Source: Bugula neritina (taxonomy: Eukaryota > Bryozoa > Gymnolaemata > Cheilostomatida > Bugulidae). From it: DNA of 64,000 bases. The notes beneath the pieces are model-generated. The model was not told the DNA's origin. It searched no databases and saw nothing but the letters and a program-made list of their open reading frames with translations. This document shows, piece by piece, positions 1 to 24,359 of this stretch. Made by a program: the position numbers and the translations under genes. Each line of letters starts with the position of its first letter. Within the stretch, counting starts at the first letter, position 1. The stretch spans positions 9,972,207 to 10,036,206 of the forward strand of contig OZ037767.1 of assembly GCA_964035545.1 (NCBI GenBank). Direction: 5' to 3'.

Positions 1-2287
1 AGATCTACATTACCAATGCTAGCGACTTTAACAAGTACTGCATCAATTTGGCAAGCAAGAATCTCTTCAAGGAGTTGAGCTTGGTTTCGAGACCAGAGAT
101 ATGAGAGACAGTTGAGGCCCAGTCTACTGCACACGTCTTCCACTCTGACTCTTTGGTAGTCCGACAGCACGGCTCCAACTGCTACAGCTTCTATCTTATG
201 CTCTTCCTACACAGTAAGTCCAGTATTTACTCTTTATATACACCAACAGGTTCAGTATGTACTCACCAACAAGTTCAGTATATTATACTCTTTATATACA
301 CGTACGGTTTTTACTTCATCATCACCTAAATATTGACAGTGTATTCTGCAAGCTACCCTATTTAGACTTGAACTCCTTAAATGTTATGCAGTGTAATAAC
401 AGATCAGGCATCATCACCAAATGTTTATTTACATGTTATTTCTGTTAATCCAAACATTGTGAAAAAACCTACTAATCTTTGATAGAAATGGAAAGCAATA
501 TTATATATTATATTAACTCAGTTGTTAAACTGAGGACTTCGACAGTTGCAAGATCAGGTAAGGGCAGCGTATCAGCCACCCTCAATATTTCTTACAAAAA
601 AGGTAGGAACCTCTATGTCCCCAAAAGGCAACAGAACGTAGCCAGACCCAAGTGGCTACCAGCTGGGACTGCCACTGCAACTGATTTACACACACTTAAC
701 TAGTCACACATATTTCAAATAACAATTGAGAACAAATCATTTACAAATTTATTTCAAGTGCAAAATGAATACATATGAATGTAACCTGGCAAACATCTTT
801 ACGCATTTTTACTTCTAACAGATTAACTTTGCCAACTGTTTGGCAAAAATTTAAATGGAATCAAGCTGTGAGAATTATGTTTTTCATTATTTTGAGTAAA
901 ACCAGGCTAGTTTAATGTTGTGTCTATTTTCATTGAAAGAGATATAACTTTCAAAAATAGATTTCTAAATAGAATGCTAAAGTTTTTTCTACAACTCTTG
1001 TTGGGCTAAAATACGACATCTAGTGCTAGAGAATATATATTTTTAGTTAGACTATTATAGCTATGATTGGTGGCAACGGTCTTAGTTGATGTCATGCTGA
1101 ACAAGTCATCCAGTAGCTAGTGAATGAAGTAGCCTGGGCATACAAATCTTGCATAATTACTCCAAAACTACGTACTGCTTTTTTTAGAAACGAAAATCCC
1201 AGTGACAGTTCCATCTATGTAGAAGGCTGCGCTGGTAGCCCTCCCCTAACCGATAAATATATAAAAAATTGTACTACTGTCCCTTAAGCTAACAACCAGC
1301 TCACCATACAAAAGAAGAACTTACTTTCACTCCCTTGATTAGTTCAAATAGGTCCTCTACTTCATCTCCAGCATGAGGACCTTTGTAGCCTTCAGCTATA
1401 TTGAGAGACGTACCCTGCAAAGCCCGCCTGTGTAAAGGCAACCCCAGAGCTTGAGCTACACATCCTATCATCTCATGGCCAGCCGTCTGGTACATGTAAC
1501 TGTCCAACTCTCCTGGTAAAATCATCACCAACACTCAACACCTCAACAACCATGTAACATGTGACGTAGTAAGTAGTGCAATTCAAACACATGGCATTGA
1601 TAATCTGGACAGACTGCTTAAGATTATTTAATCCCAAAAATATTTTAGTGGAGCAAATGTTTATCCTCTCATATGCAGACTGCACTGAGCTCTAGAAGTG
1701 AAACATGTATGCGCATACCAGTTGAACTTCTAGAGGTCAGTTCAAAGTATGTAAAATATATGTAAAGCTGGTTCACTACAGCAACCACTGAATATTGTTT
1801 CTAATAAAATGGCAATCCATGCGAAGTGGTATTTTGTGGGCATACAGACTTATAAAACAGGAAATCACTTGACTAACCATTGTTGTCAATCGGCGGGTGA
1901 AGATTAGCCAGGGCAACCACGTTATGATCCTCAGCAACACATTTCAGAAGATTGAAGCAGCTATCTTTGCCACCGCTAAAACACGTATGAAAATTGAAAA
2001 ATAAAATACTGACAATTTAGTAAATCTTAATGAATAAAGCTCTTTTAGGCAGCAAATACTTCATAAAAAAGTAAAGAACCTATCCAAAAATGTAGTACTT
2101 ATGTTATCATAACTTAGTGTTAGTGCAACAATAAATTGAAGAGTGAAGCAACCAACTAGTTTAAAGCAATACCTGATCTACTAAACTAAATGAACTTTAC
2201 TAAGTACTTATTATATTATATCAAATATGTCTATATGCAATGCAAGAAACCAACACAGTCATACCTGATAAGTCCTGCAACTCTCAT
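1..2287 (-). CDS. DPH6: Diphthine--ammonia ligase, 5' part (3' end outside window)
   Basis: ATP-dependent amidation of diphthine on elongation factor 2, the last step of diphthamide synthesis in the cytosol. Coding exons, 5' to 3': 2265-2287, 1878-1975, 1325-1512 and 1-206 (continuing off the window). All junctions are GT/AG with compatible phases. The start reads MRVAGLISGGKDSCFNLL, with the PP-loop SGGKDS that binds ATP in this N-type ATP-pyrophosphatase family. The third exon has ELDSYMYQTAGHEM and GDEVEDLFELIK. The fourth has VGAVLSDYQRVRVEDVCSRL and YLWSRNQAQLL, all hallmarks of DPH6 as I remember the family. The C-terminal part, including any Rid-like domains, is not in the window. The gene is divergent from KMO, with 4.5 kb of repeat-rich sequence between them. 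The identification is secure; exon ends are inferred from splice consensus. Confidence 0.93.
540..700. other. GC-richer stretch inside DPH6 intron 3, unexplained
   Basis: Intron 3 of DPH6 (207-1324) is AT-rich except for about 150 bases here, open in one plus-strand frame (74 codons from 479). It shows no splice logic with DPH6 and no family resemblance I recognise. It could be a decayed transposon or pseudogene fragment. The rest of the intron shows nothing recognisable. Confidence 0.25.
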
Positions 2288-3885
2288 ATTATGAAGAGAT
2301 CTGTACTGGCATGCAAAAGCCAAAACAGTTCGTCGTTGGCAAAATACCCGTGAAATCATTCAAACAACAACTGACGAAATTTAGTTGTAGGTAAAGGAGC
2401 TAAAAGCAAAAAAAGTTAACAAGTTTTTGTCTGCAAATGGGCAGTAACTGACAGCTCCGCATGGCAATTTTGCCTTAATGAAAATTCACTAGGATCTGAT
2501 CTATAATTTCAGAGCAAATCATTATTGAGATAAATAAATTTTATTTGTAAAAGATAAAATCACAAATTCCCAAGGTTCAAGTAAAAGTCATCACTCATTC
2601 TAAAATTAAAATAAAATACTATTTGAGCCATAGTGCATAGAGCCTAGTTCATAACACTGATATTAAGTAGTCTGAATTAATCATACTCATAATAATAATG
2701 AGATTGACTATGGCATGGGTACATGTTTATTTGCTATGTAACTGTAAGCTATAGAGAAATATCAAATATACATAAATTTATAATTAAATTAAATTGAATA
2801 TTGTTATAATTAAATTTTATTTAATTTGATCATGATTATGGTGATTAATCATTAATGATGATAACTTACAGTTTGAGTTACTCAATTAGACTTAGAGTTA
2901 CTGTTAATGTTAGACTTAGTAGCCATAGAGATAATGATAACGCCGCATACCTATTGATACCGAGTCTAATAGTTTATTCATACTCATACTAATACTTATA
3001 GTGATAGTCATACTCATATTGATACTGCATAATTAATGTGATACTTAAACTGATACTTAGTACGAGTATCACTATCACTATAAGTATAAGTATGAGTATG
3101 ATTATGAATGATAGTTGATACTCAATTTCATACTGACACACTTAAAGTGATACTCATACTGATACTGATACTCATAGTCATACTCAGTCTCATGGTAATT
3201 TAGTATAAGACGTACTTATAGTTATAGTATTCTGTGATGTGACTCATAGCATCTGACCTACAGTACGGGTACCTAAAAGTAAAGTCCTAAAAGTAAACCC
3301 TAGTTACTGTTACTGTAACTGTTAGTGTTACCGAAATGAAAATTAAAATACTATCACTATGTAATTGTATTAGTATAGATTAGACGACTATACATATACA
3401 GCGCAAAAAAAAACAAGTACAGTGAGAAAAGATCATAAATAACAAAAATCAAAATGCCCAAGTTTTACATTTACTTTCAGTTCAACCGCTTGCTAGAAGT
3501 AGTTAGGATACTGATAGTGATACTGATAGCGAATTGCAGTTTAGCAGCTGCTGAAAGTGAAACTTGAATGCAAAGGATGTGCAATAAAACATGTTGAGGT
3601 TACAGAACGCCTATTTTAACGAGTCGTATTCACTATTATTGATAAAAATGTAGTTGCAAAAGGTTAAAGGTTAATAGATAGTTGCAATAGCAGAATTAGT
3701 TTCGTTATAAGCAGCTCTAAGTTAGAGGTACGTCAGAGCAATAGTTTGTAGTTCTCAAGTTAGCAGTTGAAGCTTTAGATTGTAACTGTAAACCCGCAAC
3801 ATTAAAGTCGAGATTTCAAACTACTGTATTTACTCATCCCTAACTTCGAGCTGTTTATAGAACCATTCCTAGACTTGAAACGCGT
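2288..3885. other. Intergenic region upstream of DPH6 with degenerate hexamer arrays
   Basis: No coding evidence. It would contain the DPH6 promoter (transcription leftward from near 2290), but no clear TATA element was seen. The segment from about 2870 to 3350 is dominated by degenerate hexamers such as GATACT, CATACT and AATAGT on both strands. Confidence 0.6.
2870..3350. repeat. Degenerate hexanucleotide array (CATACT/GATACT type)
   Basis: Tandem but imperfect hexamers, for example GATACTCATACTGATACT and its reverse-complement type AGTATCAGTATGAG. Forward and inverted blocks lie side by side (around 2990-3180), so local hairpins are possible. The same hexamer family recurs at about 5985-6175, 24425-24625, 46570-47010, 51775-51875 and 52145-52450. 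Confidence 0.7.
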
Positions 3886-3893
3886 CGCTAAAG
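3886..3893. repeat. Target-site duplication of foldback copy 1, left
   Basis: CGCTAAAG, identical to the octamer at 5838-5845 directly after the right end of the element. It shows that the element moved in as one unit. Confidence 0.9.
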
Positions 3894-5837
<1,944 letters not shown>

Positions 5838-6805
5838 CGCTAAAGAAGAAAGCTACTCAGGTTACGTAAGAATGAATTAAACAGCTTCAATTGGCTGTAA
5901 ATTAAACTTGAGTTTTACTTTTCGTTTGAGTTTTGGTTCAGCTTCAAGCTCAACTTACACTAATTTACTTAGTGTGGTAATATAAGAGTATAACTATTAG
6001 TATTGCTGTTAGTAAACTAGCTTCTAGTTATAGTTAATGTTATACTTAATCTTATAGTTATAGTCTATAGATAATCATAATCATAATACTAATAGTAATA
6101 CTTATACTTATACTAATAGTAATACTAATAGTAATAGTAATAGTACTCTAATAGTCTTCATATTCATATTGATATTTTTATTAAAGTTATGCTCATAGTC
6201 ATTAATATTCTTATAATCTATTTAATTTTTTTAGTTTAAAGTCAATAACATTAACTAAGAACTAATATGTATAACACTTTAGATATAATAATTATAAATA
6301 ATAATTATTTGATTTTATTGAAAACTAGAATTTTTTTATGAATATAATAGAATTAAATATAATTATAAAGTTCACAATTTGAATTACAGTTTGATACTAG
6401 TTAGTAGTTTAGATTAGCTATACTAAAGTTTATGATGAATTTTTTGGCATTTAATGAAATATTTATATTATCAATATGCTGCATGATTTTTGTTCATTGC
6501 AATTGATTAGTTTGCTAATCTAATAGTGATATGGGCAGTCAAACATTTTGAGTGGTTTTTGGCTCTAGGATACGGAACATCAGCCATGAAAATATTCAGC
6601 GTAAGCTTGACTATGACATACATAAACAACTTTAAAAAGACTTAAATTTAATTAGACTCAAAGTTTTCCTGTAAAATGTTGGGCATTATATTTATATTAC
6701 TATTAGTATGTAATGTAAATAATATTTTTTTGTTCTGTTTGTAGTGAAGTAGTCTTATTTAGTTTGGATTTTAGCTGGCGAATAAGCTGGTACCTCTTCT
6801 GAACT
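5838..6805. other. Intergenic region upstream of KMO
   Basis: It begins with the right target-site duplication (5838-5845). A degenerate AATACT/AATAGT hexamer array lies at about 5985-6175. The rest is AT-rich non-coding sequence that should hold the KMO promoter and 5' UTR; no sharp core promoter was recognised. Confidence 0.5.
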
Positions 6806-14458
<7,653 letters not shown>

Positions 14459-15282
14459 ATTTATCATGATTATTTTGTGTTAACCTGTTGGACTTTTATA
14501 TAATGTATTATATACGCAAGAATTTCATTTGGACTTTTTAAGGCAATAATTTATTATGCAGAACAGTTTGTAGTTTGTTAACAGACCAAATAATGTTATT
14601 TGTTTTTTTGGGTTTATGGTTGATGGCAGCTTAAAGTGATTTCTACACTCGTTGTAACTAACTTTTTACCTAATAATATTCAATGCATAATTATCATGTT
14701 GTAAATTTTAAAATAAATAAAAATAAAAAATTTAAACGTGATACTATCAACAATTCGAACCAATTTAAGCTAAATTGAAAGTCTGCCAAAATAATATTGA
14801 TATTAGTTAAAAATTCTGAATAATAACATCACTTGCAAATGGAAATCATCAAATATCGTGACTGGCTTAGGGTTGTCCAGAATAGTCAAATATTACTTGG
14901 TTTAGTTCTTAATTCAACTTCATTGAGTCATCAATGCTCACTTGATAATTTTAGTTGCCAACTTTGTTTATTATGACCTTCACACTAGTCTAACATGCCG
15001 GTTATTATTACTAGCTGAAGTTTTATTGTGTTACAAAAAAGATAATTTATCAGCGGTGTTGTAGAAATTGCAGTTTTGGTAAAATCACTAAAATGCAACA
15101 CTTTTGTGATCCAAGAAAAACGCATTTCTAACTTTCATTGCCTGAGTTCCAACAGCACAACATATTATAAGTGTGATACGCTATGTCAGTCATGCAGTTC
15201 CCCTAAATTTCTACGAATTATTTTTATTTAGTGCTTTTAAAACCTGAGGTCTATGTATTTACACAAACCCATGCCATGTATA

Positions 15283-15484
15283 CAGTGCTCCCTCGCTGTA
15301 TCTCAATAAGCTACGGGTCCTGAAACCTCACTTCATGACACAGCGGAATACCAGATTTAACTCGCAGATCCATTAAATTTGGCAATTTTTTCCTATACAC
15401 ACATACATAAGCCACAAACTGGAAATCCAAGCCCTTTTCGTCACCTATGGAATTTCTTGATAAAGGGCTACGGGAAAAGCACTG
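15283..15484. mobile_element. Candidate pogo/Tigger-like MITE
   Basis: A 202-bp segment flanked by TA on both sides. Its ends are CAGTGCTCCCTCGCTGTATC and, reverse-complemented, CAGTGCTTTTCCCGTAGC, sharing CAGTGCT. The left end resembles the ...CCCTCGCT... tips of pogo-type Tc1/mariner MITEs. Inverted ends are short and decayed, so the call is tentative. Confidence 0.45.
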
Positions 15485-15594
15485 TATATAGAAAGTCAAT
15501 TTTATATAAAAACCTTGCATTTGTCTTCTAAGTTTTCATTCCTGTGAAATCTTTTGATAAAGGAGTCTTTTTCAGCAAGTTTACAACTGGTTTC

Positions 15595-15720
15595 TAATGT
15601 GGTGCAGAGTGTTTACGATCCTTCCTAACATCAACAATGCGGCAGTACTGAGATTTAAATCCATGACATCTTTACTCACTCACTTTAGCAACTTTCATGG
15701 TTGCTCGGCTAACTTTACGC
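15595..15720 (-). mobile_element. Degenerate SINE remnant
   Basis: Similar in order and orientation to the SINE at 7925-8104: CCTTCCTAACATCAACAATG, then ACTGAGATTTAAATCCATGAC (a decayed B-box region). Too diverged for firm boundaries. Confidence 0.45.
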
Positions 15721-18700
15721 AATAGCTATCAGACAAAACTTACAAGATTGCAAGTAAAGATCATTGACATATGAGAAAAGAAAACTTGAGGAACCATACT
15801 TTACTAGAAAACTAACATCTGTGTCTTACTAAGATAATTTGACAATTTACATAATTGTGGCAAAAATAAATTATAATAAAGTGCAAGTTATTTATTTGCA
15901 TTCCTGCATGCCATATGTGTTGTCATTCAAATTTGAAAGGCTTAACTGATAAAAGCACAGCTTTTCAAAAGTGTTTATAGCAACTGTTGCAGATAATGAG
16001 AAGAGGAATTTCACTGTAGCATATAACTGTTTTATAACAAAGTCACAACGATGTTTTGTCAAACCTTCAATTTGTACATTTTTAGAATAGAATTTCCATC
16101 ACAGTTTAAAGATAATTAAGTAGAGATTTAATACTAATACACTCTATACGTAATGAGGTAATTACAAACTGCCAGCCAATTATTGAATGCAGTACATTGT
16201 TGCATATACAGTACATGATTCTTTCCATCGATGCATTTTAATAGCTACTACCTTTGCTTCATTTTAGTATAATTGCACTAGCATATGAGTGACACCTATG
16301 AGCAACTTGTAAAATTAAGCTGACTGTTGACAGATGAATTCCATTACTAGGTAACTAAAGCAGCCACTAGTCTTTGCTATTTAATAGAGAGATTTTAGGG
16401 TTTTGAACTGATGCAATTTTTATTTTCACACAACTTTCATATAGTATCTATAGAAAAAAATATTCAAGTTTGAATCCAATTTACAGCTTTCCCACAGTTT
16501 TGCATTTTCTGTGTGCCATTAGGGATGGCACAAGCCATATAAAGTCAATTATTACCATTTTTGGCCAATAGCATAAGTTATAAGCTAAATATTATACCGA
16601 TATTTGTTAATAATGCTCTCTCAACATTTTTAAGATTATAATAAGGCTTTGCAAGAGTAATCTTTCAGAAATATCATGTTGAATATGTACACACTTTCCT
16701 GACTATTATTATCTATATCATTAAAGTTTGAAAGTTACTAAATCTAATATAGCATAACGTTATGTGGTTATGAGCTTTAAAAAACTGCACATAGGGAGGC
16801 ACTTATATGTGCTGTCAGTCACACCTGTCTATTCACATATTATATTTAATATATCTTACAGTTCGATAGACACACTATTAGAAGTAAATAGTTACAAACC
16901 TCCCAATGATATGAATGACAGGCAATTCTCAATCTAAAATATAAAAATTGGTTTTAAGCTTTTTATTCAACATTCTTTTATCCTTTTTCAAAGGTCACAT
17001 TTTTCAATAACTATGTTTTAAGTACTTATATGCAAAAATAGGGAGAATACATAAACTTTCAAATCTGCTTTGTTGTAGTTTTGGTCCATAATTTATGTTT
17101 TATAGTTTGCTTTGCTCCGGCGCAGTTATAGGTTTTATAGATCTATATATCTGCAACACATATTTACGGTAAAATTGCGGAGCTTTAAACATTTTATATT
17201 CAGCATAGAATATTTCGTGCTGCTATAAATATATATGTAGGCTAAATTTGCATATACATACTGTATATATTACATCTCATAGATTGATATTGCATGAAAG
17301 AATTAATATTTTTGCTAAATTATTACATATAGAGCAGCAATCAGAAACATTCTGCAATATACTAGTTAGTGCCTGGTTATAATTGCATGAGTAGCCTGCG
17401 TTATATTTAGCATACCTTAAAACTTGATATGATAACTAGTTTAGAAGCTACTTTGCAGTTGAAACTGTGTGCAATATGCATATGAGCAGTGCAATGTATC
17501 TATATACACAGTATATAGGCTATATTAACCATATATTGGCTTAAACACCTGTGAATTCTAGACAAGTAGCAGCGTAATAGTACTAGCAATAATTAGTTCA
17601 TTGGTTGAAGTTACTCATTATATTATTATATAGTTATAATTTTGTAATATTGCTGTAGATTATATATAATAAGATATAAATTAGCAAACTGATCATAAAT
17701 TGCTACCTGCTAATTCTCAATACACACCCACAACCAGCACTGTATGTTCATAACTAGTTACTCTACTACCAGTGCTATTACCAATAGGAGGTATGTGAAT
17801 TTCGTATCATTTTATTTTATTCAATTTCTCAGTTTCATCAATTGGTATAATTACTGCTCAACAGGCAAACCTTGTTGCTATTAATCCTTAAGCCTGGGCT
17901 TATTGCTCTTTAATTTGCTTAAAATTTGTCATGCATTGCGCTATTGAACCTGTTCAAAAAATTTTGCTAAGTTCTGTTTAAAATTTTTGTATATATACAT
18001 GCATATTATTTTAGCACGTGTATATGCTTTCATTGGTCAATTGTATAATAATTATATTTTTTATATTATTGTATCATTAGAAATATTTTTATTTTAATTA
18101 TTCAAACCACATTACAATTAATAATTATTCGCTGCTTGCCAGTCAAAATATTTGATACTTCCATTACAGTAAAAACCGATACGAAAATTAGCATTTTGAG
18201 TTTGTCATGACCTATGTTGTATATTATTTAGACTAAATGCTAAATGTTTTGACTCATTGTGTTTGTAACTCTACCAAATATACCATTATTGTACCCCAAG
18301 TTACAGTATAGTGGCATATTAGTTCTTGCTCTGAATATTGCATAACACTGTCTCACATGTAACATGCTAACAAGAACTGATTATATTGGTCACATCACTT
18401 ATCTGCAGTTTTGCATATATGACTAAAGTTTAAATATTTTTTGCATATTCATATTACTATTCCCATTACTATAGGGCCTAAAATCTAAATAATAGTTCTA
18501 GAAAAATTTGGTATATCAAATCACTGCATTTGTTTGAGCTTAAATATAATTTTACATTATAAAGTTCTTGTGCATAAATAGCCTACTTTTGAGCTGAAAT
18601 AAAAATGTTTTATATGATTTTTCAGTTCTTTCAGTCCACCATGATAATTGGAGCTGATAAGGAACGATTTAAATTCACAATTCTCTACACACATCACCTA

Positions 18701-18791
18701 TGTTACTAACAAAATGGCAAAATAAGTTTAAATAAATTTAATGTGAATAAATTTTTAATTATTTTAGAATTTAACTAACAGCTACTTGAAA

Positions 18792-22158
<3,367 letters not shown>

Positions 22159-24359
22159 ATATTGGAGTCGTCAGCTTATGACCAAAATATCTCTGATTCA
22201 ATCTCCTTGAACGCTACTTACATGCAGATGTAACATCTTTGGACAGTTAATCGATGCATTGGTTCTTTTATTTATATATGGTCACTAGGCGAGGAACGCA
22301 CTATTTGTGTTATAAAATAATATACAGTGGTAAAACTTATTAAATTAACTCTTTGTTTGTCATTTGACTCATGATTCAGCCATTTAAATATCTTGGTTGC
22401 CAGCGTTCATTTTCAGTGTGTTTTGCTTTATTAAAAAATTTAATTTCTCACAATAGATCCATCTTAAGCCATTCATCACTGGGTGAATAAAATGTTTAAC
22501 AAGACTTACAATTTTTTTTAATAAATTATTAATAATTTAATAAGAGACATGGTTGTTTACTTGTATTGAATAGGATTGAATCTTCAAGTTATGCATATTT
22601 AAATTGTTACTTGCTTTTATTTGGTTATATCATAAGATTCACTACCACCCTTTTTCCTGATGAGCAAATATTGTATATCAGTAATCAGCGCCATAGAATA
22701 CAACTGCTATAGTCACTAGATTAAAATATTGCAGTTCAGCCAAAGCCTATGATAGTTGAGAAATAATGTTAGAGCTGTTTCTAGTTTAAGGTGAAGTCCA
22801 GCATGGTAACTCATCACTATTTTGTTTTGCTTTGGGAAAATTGGATAATTGAAATCTTCTTCCAGATTGAGTAACCATTTGATTGACTGCATAGCTGTTA
22901 GCTATTGAGATGTCTAAACGTAAAGCTTGTGATTCTAGAATTTTCAAGTTCAGTTTGAGCTGTGAAAAATGGCACCGCTGTTAAGATGTTGTTGTGGCTT
23001 TACAGCGAGTTGAGTATTATTATTCTAACAACATATTATGTCTTTGATGGTTGGATAATAAATTGAAATTGACTTAAAAAATGCACAACATGGTGAAGCT
23101 TTTGAAAGTGCATTATGACAAAGCAGTACTTGAAGAGGAGAATATCGAGGGCTTACCATGTTTCAGAACCAAGTGAAAGTGAAAGCATTTTTATGTTCAA
23201 TGGTTTCACAACAACCTTTGTTATGCTAATATGACATTCAAAGTGGAAATTAAAATGTTCTTTGTATCATTATAGTGTTTTGGAGATAAACATGTAATTT
23301 ATCATTACAAACCATCGGCTGACTATAAAATAACTTTATAATAAAAATGGCAGCAATATATTGTTTAGTTTAGCAAGTCGCTATATAAACATGACCTATA
23401 TTGCTTGACTTATACTACTGAGAGACACAGTGGTTACAGCCATGCCTCCAGAGTAACTTTGCATGTTGCATCAAAAGCCAAAATGCTATATGAATTGACG
23501 TAATATGTCATTTATTTACTGACTATTTTGTAGTCAGTATAAGTTAATATAAAATTTTTGCCCTAAATGTGATTCAAACCTGAGACTTTCAGCTTGCAAG
23601 CAAGCGCGCTACCATTACACCACAGAGGCTATATACTGTGAAATCTAAACACTACAGTTATACACCAGGACAACATAATATGATTATATAATACAGTTTA
23701 CATAATAATATTATAGTTCCACATTGCGCATGGCTGTGCCAGCAATTAAACTTGTGCTTATACCTAGCATTCACAAATAGCAACACAGGTTTTAGCTGGT
23801 AATATCACATCATCAAAGGACTATGTTATAATTGATGGAATAAAGTTATGACAGCTTTATAGTTATGTAATGTAGAATAAACCAATATTCATCATTCAGC
23901 AGGGGGAAAGAGGGAACAACTCCTCATAACAAGTTTAGCAGCATAATTCTATCCTAGCACTATATTGGAACCTATAGGCTATAACATTACAAAGAAGCAT
24001 CTTTCACCCAGAAAGATTTATTATTCTATTAGATGACTATGTTATGGTGAGCTGGCTTTTTATGCGCGGAGTTATCCTCGTTTTACAACATTTTAACTTT
24101 GACTAGCATTCATTAGCAGTTATTTAATTTTAAAAAAAATTTTAATTTATTAAAAAACGATTATTAATGGTAGAACATTTCTTCACTTACATTAGACAAA
24201 TTTATTTATCAGCGATTCCACATAGTAGCATAGTTTATAGGATCCGGTTGAATATAGGAGTAACTTCATTGGTAACTCTACATTGAACATTTTTAAAATA
24301 CTGTGAACTTTGTATTAAGTTAGAACCTTATCTTTTACCTGGTATCACTGTTCGAATAA
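22159..24359. other. Intergenic region calexcitin-like to ECH1
   Basis: 3' UTR of the upstream gene (AATAAA-like motifs near 22316 and 22486), a tRNA-like SINE head (23561-23632), and AT-rich sequence that should include the ECH1 promoter. No other structure was recognised. Confidence 0.5.
23561..23632 (-). mobile_element. tRNA-Ala-like SINE head or pseudogene
   Basis: Minus strand: CCTCTGTGGTGTAATGGTAG then CGCGCTTGCTTGCAAGC and a B box GGTTTGAATCAC. A and B boxes are good, but the anticodon stem-loop is shortened (CTTGC/GCAAG leave only two loop bases) and the acceptor stem does not pair. So it is tRNA-derived rather than a working tRNA. A truncated relative is at 25056-25101. Confidence 0.6.

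Larger units (their letters stand above)
14459..18791. other. Intergenic region KMO to calexcitin-like gene
   Basis: AT-rich. AATAAA motifs near 14712 fit the KMO polyadenylation signal. The region holds a MITE candidate (15283-15484) and a SINE remnant (about 15600-15720). Nothing else recognisable was found over 4.3 kb; promoter and 5' UTR sequence for the next gene is expected near its right end. Confidence 0.5.

Noticed and set aside
23561-23632. Functional tRNA-Ala gene
   Set aside because: Anticodon loop is shortened and acceptor stem does not pair, so it is tRNA-derived rather than working.
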